From the NCBI GenBank assembly GCA_022447585.1, contig JAKVAR010000006.1:744001-808000 (forward strand): a stretch of 64,000 nucleotides of DNA, in the 5' to 3' direction. Positions 1 to 9,633 of this stretch are shown here, one piece after another; the first letter of the stretch is position 1; the number at the start of each line of letters is the position of its first letter. The notes under the pieces are model-generated. The model searched no databases. It was not told the origin of the DNA and saw only the letters and a program-made list of their open reading frames with translations. Source of the stretch: Crocinitomicaceae bacterium. Lineage in GTDB: Bacteria > Bacteroidota > Bacteroidia > Flavobacteriales_D > Crocinitomicaceae. The position numbers were made by a program, and so were the translations under genes.

Positions 1-1
1 A

Positions 2-3000
2 AAAATAAAATCAGAAAAGAATTTCTTTACTGATGGAGTAAATCCAGATGTTTTGCACGATGAAAAAATCACACATTACTCGCATACATTAGCATTCAAA
101 AATGCATATGATAGACCAAATTATCAAAAACGGCATACAGTGTACTATGGTCCTAAGTCGTCCTACGAATACGAAGATTATTACGAAAACTACGATTACT
201 CACAAGCTAATTCCTTTTTTGTATTTGATACGATAAACAACCAAGAAGTAATCATTAGTAATCCATTTACTGGAGGAACAGCCACAACTCATGATATCAT
301 GGCATCAATTGCACCAGTTGCATTATCAGGTAACTTTACGTCAAAAGAAATGCCTAAGTTCTTAGAGTTCTATTTCTATGATGAACTAAAGGGCGTAAAT
401 CATGAATACCTCTTAAACTCATATTTTATAAAGAAAGATAGTGTAATTAGTAGGGTATATGATAATTCGATTGGCAAGAGTTATGATATATCAGACTCAC
501 CTGGTCCATTAATTCAAAAGATAGATAATCCTCATGGAAGTGGATTTTTGAACAGCAAGGCAGATGATGAAGAAGTCGATGGATTAATAATTTCAGCAAT
601 ACAGGAAAATTCTTCTGAATTGTGCGCATATTTATTACAAGAGTCTCCACTCTCTAACGCGGTTTTAACCTCATTAATAAACAACAACAGTGTTAGAAAC
701 ACTGTAAAGGCAACTGTTTTAGTAAGTCAGTTTGGACTGTCTAACAGTATCATGAATTTGGTTTTCAATAAGCTTGGAATGTTTACGCCAAAACAAATGG
801 AAAGCATTATTGAGGTACAACCTTATTTTTCAGATGAATCTTTAATTCACCTTATTCAAAATGTTGAGTCTAGAACGGACCCAAACATTTTCGAAAAAGC
901 TATGCTAAAAAACTTCTATCTTACCGATGGAGTAATAGCAGAGATGTCTGAAGAAGCGAATGTGCTTCCCGGAGAGTCGTATTCAAACATTATTGAAGAG
1001 CAAACTCAGTTGAGTGAAAATGTATTGAACACAATAATACAGTCTGTTAACATGAAATCACTTTCACTTTCATCAACTTTAAAGAATCAAACCTTAACAG
1101 AGGATCATTTTTCTTCAATTATTAGTCTTGAGCATTATACAAATGAGGAAATTGTTAAACTTTTGGAGCAAACAGTTTCATATCCATCAGACAATGTCTT
1201 AGTTGAATTCTTTTCAAGAGAGCCACTTTATACAATTGTACCAACAAGAAATGGATCTAGACAAGAACCAACTCTAAAACTAGATCAAGCTCGGCGAGTT
1301 CTTGAGGCTGCAGAGAGAAATATTAGTAGTCAGGTTTATGATCAACTTTATGTTATATACGGAGAAGGATCAAGAAAAGTTGATAGAATTAGACCTGAAC
1401 CGACGTCTCAAAATGCTTTAAGTATTTATTGCAACAATGCCGCAGTTGAAGGTCGTGATTTCATAGAAAATAAGACTGTCTATGAATATTATGAGGCTGA
1501 TTATCGAGGAAAGGCAATAGGTCAAGCTTATGAAATTTTATTAGGATTTAAAACAGATTATACTGAACCTTCGCCTTTCCCAGTTGAGGTTAAAGCTTCT
1601 GAATTTGTTTCTTTGCACATGGAGGATAGATTTATAAATGAGATTTATCTTAAACATGAACCTTCTTGGCAAGTCTTTTCGGTAGAAACGAGCTCACCGC
1701 AATTACCTGACGCTATAAATCGTGAAGAGTATTTCTATCTATATGATTTGCAGAACCGTTATGACAGGCACTGGTTTAATTATGATTTAAGCGGAGATGA
1801 TGAAGATATTTACTTTAACATAGTACCACTTACATCTGGCAGCCATGATACATTATATTCTAATTATAACTGGCATTCATATTATCAGAGTACGCAGGGC
1901 TATCAGCAACCTAAGCATGATGGGATGGATAAAACCCGAAAGGAAGGGAATCGATCGCTTGCGTTCCAAAAAACGACTTTCAATAAAAATGTATTTGAAG
2001 ATGAACCAATAATTAACTCCGAATACTATCAATACGATGGCCGTTGGTTATTTGATGATATTACTACAACTTATTCAACGATTGAAGATACAATTAGTCC
2101 ACCTTGTCCAATTGAAGATTCGATTGTGAGTGTTGATTTCTTCACGAGTCTAGGAGGATTTGATGATTTCTTATATAAACCGCACTTCAATCTTGATGAT
2201 ATCCTTCCGTCAGGTTACTGCGTCTGGTTTATACCTGGTTACGGAATTTGGGCGTTTCCAGTTGGAATTAATATGACGGTCTTCTTCCCGGATGCAGTTT
2301 CTTATGGTTGCTCTTATGTTCCAACTGATGAGAATGACACTAACAAGCTTCCTGAAATAGCTACAACCTTAAGAGATCGTTCGCTCTTATTAAGAGAAGT
2401 ATTAGTTCAAGTAGATACTTTAGATCATTCTCCATCGAAGGAGTTTGAAAACAAGAAATTAGACTTAAAGAACACTTATATTGCTGAATTCTATACTGGG
2501 GCACTAAACCAATCTGATGCCCTCAATTTTGCAGGTCCTCATCATATGATTATTCCTTTTGAAGCTTTGAGTGTTCAAAAAGTCATAGAAAGAAATAGAT
2601 ATTTACAACCAGAACTTGAAGAGAATCAAATAGGATTGCAAACGAAATATTGGTATAATAAATCTGAAAAAATTCACCATTCATTCCCTTGTCCATTTGA
2701 TAGTTACACTGAAACTATTTGTGAGGATATTGCTCTACCATATCGAGTAACGGTGGGTTATCAACGAGCGGATTCTTTATCTACGCTTTATGATTACAAT
2801 GCGGCGTCCATGGTAATTAAGACTACTGACCCTTCATCTAAAACAATGGAGTATGTGTTTGATGATTTTTATAGGTTAGATTCAATTATTGAAAATGGAG
2901 ATAGAGTTCTTTCAACTTTTGAATACAACAATTGGTCACATGATGGATCTCTGAGTTTCTTAGATAGAACCAATGAAAACTATGTTCAAACTATTCTATA

Positions 3001-6000
3001 TAATTCTGATGATTTGAATGACTTTGAAAAAAGACAAGCCTTTGTTGATCCACTAGGAAGAAACCAAAGTGTTCTGTCTATATACCATGATGGAGTATCT
3101 AATAATCAAATTCGTTCAGGTTCTGTGGAGTATGACAAATGGGGTAGAGCAAAGAAATCGTATAAAAATAGTGCATCGATATCTAACAATGTTCAGGCAT
3201 TAAATATTGCAACTCCTCTTTATGCAGAATCTATCTATGAAAATGATCCAAAGGGGCGTGTTTTAAGGACATCGAATTATGGCGAAGATGTGAATGGTAT
3301 TCACGCGGTTAAAACTAATTATTTTATTGCTAATGATGTTTTTACGGCATGCGAACTTGAGATTACTCAAACAGAGTTATTACAAATCATGGGAGTTTCA
3401 CCTACCCTGAATATGAAATTCATGAGAACCGAAGTTATTGATCAAGATAACAAACGTAGTGTATCATACACCAATGCTTTTGGTCAGAAGATAGCTACAC
3501 TAAAGTATAGTAATAACGTTCAGAAAATAGTAACACTTTTCGTCTATGATAACGCTGGAAACTTAACTAAGGTGATTAATCCTGAAAAGCAGCAAAGTAT
3601 CTATGAATACAATCATTTAGGGCAAATGTATAGAGAAGTAACGGTTGATGCTGGAGAGAAGAAATACATGTATAACAAGCAAGGTTTAGTTTCAGTTTCG
3701 TTTGATCAGCAGGGAGCGAATACTTATTCAGAAGAAAACGTATTAACACCGATGTATCGTATTTATGAATACGATGATTACGGAAGATTAATTTCAGTTG
3801 GAATTAAGGATACACCATTCAATTACGCACATTCTGAAATTTATTCACCATTGGCTTATGAAGATATTTCAGTACATGATTCTTCAGACCCTTCAGTTTC
3901 TATTGGATCGGACTGGACAATTAATGGTCACTTATTCGAATATGAATTCTCAAATGCTTCCACGCAAGATTGGCTCTCTGAATTTTATGTTTGGAGTAGT
4001 GCGAGTTATACAGATACGGTTACTCAAGATTACGATAAGAGATTAATTAACGACGTTGCCTCAATTTTTGAAATTGATAAACATGAAAAAGAGTTCATTT
4101 ATGCTTCTAATGCAGTCGCCGTGGTAAACCCAGTTGGTAAGGTAATTAAAACCTTAAGTTATGATAACGATGGAATGAAAGTGCAACGGGAGGAATTTGT
4201 TTACGATATCAATGACAATATGATTGAGCAAACCATTGCATTCAATCCAGATATGGACGTTGATTTAAATAACGTTTCCAACATTACTTCAAAAATCTTT
4301 TATCCTGCTTACAATTATAGAAAAACGTTGTTAGAACAGAAAACAGATGTAGATAATGATGGAAATATAGATTTACATACATTCATTGAATACGACAAAC
4401 TGAATCGTTTGAAAGCTATTTATGCGGCTTCTACGGAAGTTAATTCTGTAGCTAACGCAAGAAAACTTGTTTCGTATAACCATGACGATGCTAATGGGTT
4501 AGTGCTCAAGAAAACGCACTATGCGAGTGATGATAATAACATAAACAGGGTTGTTAATGAAATTGAGTATGCTTACGATGGTAGGGATAGATTAACTCAA
4601 ATTGAGGTAGGACAGACGTATTTAAATCAAACCCTTCCATCACTCGGAATTGAATCTCAAATGAATTATGAGTTATTTTATGATAATGATGTACCGTCTT
4701 ATCAAGACACAGATCCGAACAATCAATTAGTTATTGAAACCGTTAATACCACACATAACTTTAATGGAAACATTAACGGAACTATGATGGTTTTTGATTT
4801 CAATGATTCTTATTCTCTTGGAGGAGTATCAAACTTCAATAAACCAACTATTTATGGTTACACTTATGATGATCTAAATCGATTAGTAAAAGCGGATGCC
4901 ACAGTGGGAGATTATGTTTTATTTAACAACGCTTCAACGTATGATAGTTATAGAATAGGGGACGCTTCATTCTCTTTTGATAAAATCGGAAACATTAAAT
5001 CTTTATATCGAATTAATAAAGGATTAGGTAATGCTGGAACTTCGGATTACGTTGATATTGATCATTTCAATTATAATTATGGTGCGAATAGCAATATCCT
5101 AAATTCAGTGACAGGTTTATCCGGAGCTCAAAGTAGAATTTACACCTATGATGAGAACGGAAACCTACTTACAGATGATTTCAGAAACATTGAAGGAACT
5201 AATTACGGCAGAGCTGCTTATGCATTCCATATAGCGCAAACAACAGATGTTTCAACTCAAATTAACAGTGATTATCTGTATTCAGTGAATGATTTACGTA
5301 TATTTAAGCATGCAATCGAGAAGAATGAGGATAACCAAATTCTTGATAACAAGAAAGAGTATTACTTAATGGATGCCACTGGAAAAACAATAGCTATTAG
5401 AACAGATCTTAACGGAGATGTTAACTGGGAGTACTTTATCTCAGGGGCTGAGCGTGAATGTAAACTTTCACCATTGAATAATGAATCTGACAATGATTTT
5501 AGCAGAGAGTCTGTGACATTCTATGTTTATGACCACTTAGGTAATACAAGAATGAACTATTCAACATTTAAGTTTGCAGTTGTATTAGATCCAAATCATA
5601 ATCCTTATTATATAGCTGAAAACAAAGTTAAATTTGTTGCAGACTACTTCCCTTATGGTAAAATGCTGAGACACTTCAATGGTACAGAAGAACGTTACCT
5701 TACAACCCAACATGAGAGAGACCAAGAGACTGGTTTAGATTACAGAGGGGCGAGGTATTATGATGCTGATGTTGCGAGGTTCTTGAGTTTGGATCCGTTG
5801 GCTACAAAATTCCCTGAGTTTTCAGCATACAATTATGTTATGGGAAATCCTATAGCGCTTGTTGATCCTGACGGAAAAGCACCAAGCCCACCAAAAAACG
5901 TAAGATACTATAATATGGTAAAACAGAAAGATGGTACTTACAAAGCACAATTAAATAGAGTAAGTTCAGAATTGGTTGTCCGTGGTGATGCTGCTTTTAA

Positions 6001-6637
6001 AAGTAGCGATGGAAATACAAGCTATATGAGTACAGGAACTTATTTACAACAAGACGCAGCTGCTGTTGGAGTTTATACATATTGGAATGGAGATGGTACT
6101 ATTAAAAGTCAAGTAGTGAAATCTAGCTCTGATTTTATTTCAAATTATACTAATCACGAAACTGATGGTCAGGTATTAGACACAAAAATGAATGATGGTT
6201 CTTCAGGCGTTATTTTGGCTATTGCTGGAGCCGCAACTTCAGGATTTGAAACTAAGTTAGGCCTAAACTTGTTAAGTAGAAAAAAGTTTACTCAATTTGC
6301 AGCACCTGGTTTAAAGGGAAGAAACACTTTCTTACCAAAATCAACAACGAGAAAACTTATCGTAGGTGCAAAAAGTTTTGGCTATGGGATGAGTGCCTAT
6401 GGGATCTTTTCAACATATAACAGCTATGAAAATGGTGAAATTTCAAAAGCACGTCGAAATTATAATTATGTTAATTCGGGTATAGGAACTTTAATGCCTG
6501 GTTTTGGTTTAGCTATTGGTATTGGAGATTATGCTGGACAAAAGTTGGAGCCTTCATTAACCCAAGCTATGTCCAGTGATTTCTACTGTACATTCTGGAA
6601 ATGCGTATTGGGAAGTGATGCTTCGCCAGGTAAATAA
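2..6637 (+). CDS. RHS/YD-repeat polymorphic toxin protein, 5' partial
   Basis: The reading frame is open from base 2 through the TTG at 53, so the gene begins outside the window and TTG is not its real start. From about 580 to 1240 there is a run of short helical repeats with a recurring LS..VL..LI pattern. From about 2750 to 5250 YD-type repeats appear (for example YDNAGNLTKVINPE). The RHS-associated core lies at about 5640-5880 (TGLDYRGARYYDADVARF, then NYVMGNP and DPDGK). After DPDGK comes a variable tip of about 250 residues with Gly/Ala-rich hydrophobic stretches; I do not recognise its activity. Known for the family: YD repeats form a shell around the tip, which is released after the core and is often toxic. 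Toxic activity here is inference. A candidate immunity gene follows after 11 bases. Confidence 0.9.
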   Translation, partial: KIKSEKNFFTDGVNPDVLHDEKITHYSHTLAFKNAYDRPNYQKRHTVYYGPKSSYEYEDYYENYDYSQANSFFVFDTINNQEVIISNPFTGGTATTHDIMASIAPVALSGNFTSKEMPKFLEFYFYDELKGVNHEYLLNSYFIKKDSVISRVYDNSIGKSYDISDSPGPLIQKIDNPHGSGFLNSKADDEEVDGLIISAIQENSSELCAYLLQESPLSNAVLTSLINNNSVRNTVKATVLVSQFGLSNSIMNLVFNKLGMFTPKQMESIIEVQPYFSDESLIHLIQNVESRTDPNIFEKAMLKNFYLTDGVIAEMSEEANVLPGESYSNIIEEQTQLSENVLNTIIQSVNMKSLSLSSTLKNQTLTEDHFSSIISLEHYTNEEIVKLLEQTVSYPSDNVLVEFFSREPLYTIVPTRNGSRQEPTLKLDQARRVLEAAERNISSQVYDQLYVIYGEGSRKVDRIRPEPTSQNALSIYCNNAAVEGRDFIENKTVYEYYEADYRGKAIGQAYEILLGFKTDYTEPSPFPVEVKASEFVSLHMEDRFINEIYLKHEPSWQVFSVETSSPQLPDAINREEYFYLYDLQNRYDRHWFNYDLSGDDEDIYFNIVPLTSGSHDTLYSNYNWHSYYQSTQGYQQPKHDGMDKTRKEGNRSLAFQKTTFNKNVFEDEPIINSEYYQYDGRWLFDDITTTYSTIEDTISPPCPIEDSIVSVDFFTSLGGFDDFLYKPHFNLDDILPSGYCVWFIPGYGIWAFPVGINMTVFFPDAVSYGCSYVPTDENDTNKLPEIATTLRDRSLLLREVLVQVDTLDHSPSKEFENKKLDLKNTYIAEFYTGALNQSDALNFAGPHHMIIPFEALSVQKVIERNRYLQPELEENQIGLQTKYWYNKSEKIHHSFPCPFDSYTETICEDIALPYRVTVGYQRADSLSTLYDYNAASMVIKTTDPSSKTMEYVFDDFYRLDSIIENGDRVLSTFEYNNWSHDGSLSFLDRTNENYVQTILYNSDDLNDFEKRQAFVDPLGRNQSVLSIYHDGVSNNQIRSGSVEYDKWGRAKKSYKNSASISNNVQALNIATPLYAESIYENDPKGRVLRTSNYGEDVNGIHAVKTNYFIANDVFTACELEITQTELLQIMGVSPTLNMKFMRTEVIDQDNKRSVSYTNAFGQKIATLKYSNNVQKIVTLFVYDNAGNLTKVINPEKQQSIYEYNHLGQMYREVTVDAGEKKYMYNKQGLVSVSFDQQGANTYSEENVLTPMYRIYEYDDYGRLISVGIKDTPFNYAHSEIYSPLAYEDISVHDSSDPSVSIGSDWTINGHLFEYEFSNASTQDWLSEFYVWSSASYTDTVTQDYDKRLINDVASIFEIDKHEKEFIYASNAVAVVNPVGKVIKTLSYDNDGMKVQREEFVYDINDNMIEQTIAFNPDMDVDLNNVSNITSKIFYPAYNYRKTLLEQKTDVDNDGNIDLHTFIEYDKLNRLKAIYAASTEVNSVANARKLVSYNHDDANGLVLKKTHYASDDNNINRVVNEIEYAYDGRDRLTQIEVGQTYLNQTLPSLGIESQMNYELFYDNDVPSYQDTDPNNQLVIETVNTTHNFNGNINGTMMVFDFNDSYSLGGVSNFNKPTIYGYTYDDLNRLVKADATVGDYVLFNNASTYDSYRIGDASFSFDKIGNIKSLYRINKGLGNAGTSDYVDIDHFNYNYGANSNILNSVTGLSGAQSRIYTYDENGNLLTDDFRNIEGTNYGRAAYAFHIAQTTDVSTQINSDYLYSVNDLRIFKHAIEKNEDNQILDNKKEYYLMDATGKTIAIRTDLNGDVNWEYFISGAERECKLSPLNNESDNDFSRESVTFYVYDHLGNTRMNYSTFKFAVVLDPNHNPYYIAENKVKFVADYFPYGKMLRHFNGTEERYLTTQHERDQETGLDYRGARYYDADVARFLSLDPLATKFPEFSAYNYVMGNPIALVDPDGKAPSPPKNVRYYNMVKQKDGTYKAQLNRVSSELVVRGDAAFKSSDGNTSYMSTGTYLQQDAAAVGVYTYWNGDGTIKSQVVKSSSDFISNYTNHETDGQVLDTKMNDGSSGVILAIAGAATSGFETKLGLNLLSRKKFTQFAAPGLKGRNTFLPKSTTRKLIVGAKSFGYGMSAYGIFSTYNSYENGEISKARRNYNYVNSGIGTLMPGFGLAIGIGDYAGQKLEPSLTQAMSSDFYCTFWKCVLGSDASPGK
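5649..5883 (+). repeat. RHS core junction repeat, copy 1
   Basis: This 235-base segment aligns without gaps to 11764-11998. The first 156 bases differ at only six sites by hand count; the rest is more diverged. It encodes the conserved PYGKM to DPDGK part of the RHS core. Homology stops at the codons after GKAP, where the two tips become unrelated. It marks the joint between the constant RHS body and the exchangeable tip. Confidence 0.9.
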
Positions 6638-6648
6638 ATTTAAAGCAA

Positions 6649-7017
6649 ATGATAATCATTGATGAAATAATTTTTGGTTTTTACTTTATACTAGGCAATA
6701 CTATTTACAAGAAAAAAACTGAAAGTGATGGTTTTACTGCCAGGGAACATGGTTTTTTATTTACATGGTTGACCCTTAGTATGTGTATTCAGTTGATTGC
6801 GAGTAGAGTATGGTTTTTGTTATTTAATAAAGGGATTCCATTATCAATTATAATTATATTCTCAGTAATTATTTTGATACTTCTATTCGTTGCTTATTTT
6901 CGGAAAAATCGTTTCGAAAAAACTGTCCAGAGGCATGATACAGTAATAAAAAAAGTCCTCTCATTAATTATTACTATTACTTGCTTCGGAAGTATAATTT
7001 ATTTTTATTTAGTTTAA
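6649..7017 (+). CDS. small multi-pass membrane protein, candidate RHS immunity protein
   Basis: A 122-residue protein with three clear hydrophobic segments (about residues 33-57, 63-83 and 101-121) and a weaker one at the N-terminus, separated by short basic loops. It starts 11 bases after the RHS stop and ends at the terminator hairpin, so it is probably cotranscribed with the RHS gene. In RHS and CDI loci the gene directly after the toxin tip is normally its cognate immunity gene; position and size fit that role. A membrane location would suit protection against a membrane-acting tip, which the hydrophobic Gly/Ala stretches of the upstream tip would allow. No family was recognised. The ATG at 6649 is the only reasonable start. 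Confidence 0.6.
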   Translation: MIIIDEIIFGFYFILGNTIYKKKTESDGFTAREHGFLFTWLTLSMCIQLIASRVWFLLFNKGIPLSIIIIFSVIILILLFVAYFRKNRFEKTVQRHDTVIKKVLSLIITITCFGSIIYFYLV

Positions 7018-7057
7018 CAATAAAAAAATGGTGTCCTCGGATGCCATTTTTGGTTTT
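7016..7057 (+). terminator. intrinsic terminator of RHS cassette 1 (41 bp repeat copy)
   Basis: An A-tract leads into ATGGTGTC, loop CTCG, GATGCCAT with two G-U pairs, followed by a T-rich tract. The first 41 bases (7016-7056) are repeated exactly at 13136-13176, after the second cassette. Confidence 0.8.
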
Positions 7058-7072
7058 AGATGGTTTGTATAC

Positions 7073-7088
7073 TTCAGCTGTTAACTAT
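7073..7088 (+). repeat. left direct repeat of the recombinase-trio block
   Basis: TTCAGCTGTTAACTAT matches 11714-11729 at 14 of 16 positions, both differences being C/T. It contains the palindrome GTTAAC. It could be a crossover or target-duplication sequence. Confidence 0.45.
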
Positions 7089-7235
7089 CCATACACGCAC
7101 TCTTTGATATCCACAGGGAGCTAGTTTTCTACCAAATTTGGACAACACAGGAAACAGTTAACCTTTAAAATATTATTATCATAAGACCGCTCGCCCTGTG
7201 ATTTTTACTATTCTTGCACAAAAAACCATTTTTGT

Positions 7236-8270
7236 ATGAATTTGCTGAACTGTGCCAAGTTAAAAAGAGATGTAAAGCTGAAATGTGAGAAATATCCTTT
7301 GGTCAAGGAATATGAATACACAAACAAGTCATACCCTAAAAATGTCGACAAGAAATATGGTTTCGATGGTGAGGCAATACCTACACTTGGGTCGATGGGT
7401 AAATTTCAGAAAAGAGGGCAATTCATATACTACGTAATTTATGAGCATAAGTATCACAACATTGAGGGGACAAAACTTGGTGTAACTGATGCTGAAATAC
7501 AAGACAAATTCAATAGGTTAACTCGTTTGGTTGAAGTTTATGAGTCTTTTGAAGTAGAAGCTGAATTCATACAACATATCTATTCGAGTGCACGTAGAGT
7601 AATGGAAGAGGACAAAGCAGATATTGAAGCCTTTGAGAATGGACCATTACTAAATAAACTGATTAATCGAGGCGATACATTCGCTACCCTTAAAATGGAA
7701 GTAGTTCGACTCTCCAAGATGATGAGAGAAGTGGATAAACTTAGATACAAATTCTTAGATAAAATCAAGAAACGCACAATCACAGGGGTTGAGTATGACA
7801 AAAAATTGGATGAATTGGATGAAGCATATCACATGTTTCGTAGTCAATATGAACATATGTTCTCTCGTTACAAACTAGAAAGTGAACGTGGACTTCAACG
7901 CCGCCGAACACGAATGCGACAATGCGTTCAGAGTAAATACTTGTATACTGCAGAACCAGTAGATAATCCAGAACTTAACTATGGCACAATTACTCAATGC
8001 ACTTTCCTAATTGAAGAATATTGCAGGTGGCATAATGATCGTGTTCGTGGTGCTGTAAAATTAGAAAAACGAGAAGAGAAGGCTGCAAAAAAACGTGAGT
8101 CTCGTGCCATCAAGAAAGCCACCACACCACAGTTTAAACAAAAACAAGAGCGAATTGAAATTATTACTCCTTTACTAGATGAAGGAATGAACCCTAATCA
8201 AATTTCGGCAGCAACTAACATTCCAAAATCTACTGTTCAGCGCCTTGTCAAGGAAATCAATGCAAGCTGA
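7236..8270 (+). CDS. unknown protein with C-terminal helix-turn-helix
   Basis: A 344-residue soluble protein of unrecognised family. Residues 130-215 look helical and charged, probably coiled-coil. Residues 225-235 are very basic (RRRTRMRQ). A Lys/Arg/Glu-rich linker at about 275-310 leads to a C-terminal HTH (about 312-344, LLDEGMNPNQISAATNIP then KSTVQRLVKE), like the recruiting HTH of resolvases and phage DNA-binding proteins. No recombinase catalytic residues are visible. It is the first gene of the recombinase block and points the same way as the recombinases; a role in DNA targeting or regulation of the element is inference. A 218-base gap separates it from the RHS cassette upstream. 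ATG at 7236 was taken as start. Confidence 0.7.
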   Translation: MNLLNCAKLKRDVKLKCEKYPLVKEYEYTNKSYPKNVDKKYGFDGEAIPTLGSMGKFQKRGQFIYYVIYEHKYHNIEGTKLGVTDAEIQDKFNRLTRLVEVYESFEVEAEFIQHIYSSARRVMEEDKADIEAFENGPLLNKLINRGDTFATLKMEVVRLSKMMREVDKLRYKFLDKIKKRTITGVEYDKKLDELDEAYHMFRSQYEHMFSRYKLESERGLQRRRTRMRQCVQSKYLYTAEPVDNPELNYGTITQCTFLIEEYCRWHNDRVRGAVKLEKREEKAAKKRESRAIKKATTPQFKQKQERIEIITPLLDEGMNPNQISAATNIPKSTVQRLVKEINAS

Positions 8271-8659
8271 CGAACCAAAAGTTGGCCCAAGTTTTCACCT
8301 CTATAATATAATAATGGTCGAACTGAAATAACGATTCATATTTTGGTTCAAATATAATCGTCCCACCCTTGTTTTTGTTCCTTGTAATCTTCAGTCATTA
8401 GTAATAGACAGCGGAACTACAAACTACGTGTGGTACGATTCTCTGGCACTCTAACATCAAAACAACTACTTACCATCATCATTGTATCACTGAACAACGA
8501 AAGTCACAGAGGTTTGCTCTTTGGATACAGATATATTATTAGTTTACCCCCCGCCATCATTTGAAAATTGGGTTGTTACCCACACTGTAAGCCTAATCTT
8601 ACTATCCCCCCAGCCATTTTCTTAGCGGGATTGGTTTTCTGTGTTGTTCCGTTGAGAGA
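8271..8659. other. 389-base non-coding stretch inside the recombinase block
   Basis: No open frame or RNA gene was recognised. It contains two C-tracts with similar flanks (8545-8557, TACCCCCCGCCAT, and 8604-8617, ATCCCCCCAGCCAT), which may be a short repeat. It could hold the promoter of the downstream small ORF or recombinase binding sites. Confidence 0.4.
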
Positions 8660-8902
8660 ATGACCGCCCATCCCAATTATTTAACACTAAGAATTATGGA
8701 AAATTTAGTTTATGCCGAGTGTTCGGTTACGTTTGACATGCTAGAAGACAAGATGGTTGCTATCATCAGTGATACAGGAATATTCATAGTCACAACAATG
8801 GAGAACAGCAAAAAATATGATGAGGAATTCTATGCTGTGGATACGGAGGGTATGAAAGCTTACAATATTCGGTTGGAAAATGGTCGAGTGTTGGCTGACT
8901 GA
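8660..8902 (+). CDS. small hypothetical protein in recombinase block
   Basis: An ORF of 80 codons with ATG at 8660; a second ATG at 8696 (MENLVYAEC) is also possible. The product is acidic and soluble with alternating hydrophobic residues suggesting a small beta-rich domain (VTFDMLEDKMVAIISDTGIF). No family was recognised. It lies between the HTH gene and the first recombinase, all on the + strand. It may be an accessory or regulatory protein of the element, but it could be a chance ORF. Confidence 0.4.
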   Translation: MTAHPNYLTLRIMENLVYAECSVTFDMLEDKMVAIISDTGIFIVTTMENSKKYDEEFYAVDTEGMKAYNIRLENGRVLAD

Positions 8903-8917
8903 TCTTTAGTGTGGGCA

Positions 8918-8988
8918 GGGTGGATGAAAACAATGTTTGGTTCACTTTTAAACTATATCTATGTTAAGAGAACATACTTCATCTACCC
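8918..8988. repeat. imperfect inverted repeat upstream of the first recombinase
   Basis: GGGTGGATGAA (8918-8928) is the inverse of TTCATCTACCC (8978-8988) with one mismatch, 49 bases apart. It sits between the small ORF and the first recombinase and could be a recombinase or regulator binding site. Confidence 0.35.
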
Positions 8989-9081
8989 AATTCACACATT
9001 CACACTGCCACCAACAAGTCTAGAGAAACAGGTTCACTTTTGTTAGAAGACAACCTCATTTATTCACCAAAACAAAACATC

Positions 9082-9633
9082 ATGAGCTTAAAAGGACAAC
9101 GCACAACAGCGGATTATCTGCCGTGGAATGATATGCTATTACTAATACAGAAACTAGCCAGAGATGGCAACTATGAATACGCTACACTGATAGCTGTAGG
9201 TAGTTATACAGGCTTACGATTTTCTGATTTATCCCGTTTGACTTGGGAGGACATCAAAACTAATCCCTTGGTACTCACAGAACAGAAAACAAAGAAGGTG
9301 CGAACGATACATCTACATGATGACTTACTGCAATTTTTAGAGAATGTACGGTTATTAACCAACCCAAAACCTATAGGTGTACTCTACACTTTCTCGCTGC
9401 AATACACCAACAGAAAACTAAAGAGTATAGCCAGAGACTACAGACTAGATATCCAATTTTCTACCCATTCATTTCGAAAAACTTTTGGTCGCAGAATATG
9501 GGAAAAGAACAACCATTCAGAGAAATCATTGATACTTCTAGGTCAGGTGTTCAATCACTCATCCGTAGCCATTACTAAGCGTTATTTGGGCATACGTGAC
9601 AAGGAGATAAAGGATATATACCTGAACCTCTAG
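9082..9633 (+). CDS. tyrosine recombinase, catalytic domain only
   Basis: A short tyrosine recombinase with all active-site residues visible: Arg I in TGLRFSDL, Lys in TKKVRTIHL, HSFR (HxxR), His in NHSS and the nucleophile Tyr in KRYLG near the C-terminus. The usual N-terminal core-binding domain is missing. The frame is open upstream to a TTG at 9040 and to a stop at 8965-8967, but I prefer ATG at 9082 because the catalytic domain begins soon after and ATG is the usual start here. It is the first of three recombinases. It may need the other two for DNA binding, or act as a small resolvase-like enzyme. It ends at 9633 on a CTAG shared with a small opposite-strand ORF. Confidence 0.8.
   Translation: MSLKGQRTTADYLPWNDMLLLIQKLARDGNYEYATLIAVGSYTGLRFSDLSRLTWEDIKTNPLVLTEQKTKKVRTIHLHDDLLQFLENVRLLTNPKPIGVLYTFSLQYTNRKLKSIARDYRLDIQFSTHSFRKTFGRRIWEKNNHSEKSLILLGQVFNHSSVAITKRYLGIRDKEIKDIYLNL

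Noticed and set aside
53..55. TTG as the true start of the RHS gene
   Set aside because: The frame is open to the window edge and no signal or start context is visible; the gene is truncated by the window.
3798..4046. An 82-codon + strand ORF inside the RHS gene
   Set aside because: It is in another frame of a strongly coding region and has no RHS or other pattern; a shadow.
8545..8617. Two C-tract motifs as terminal repeats of the recombinase block
   Set aside because: They lie well inside the block, are short and are in the same orientation.
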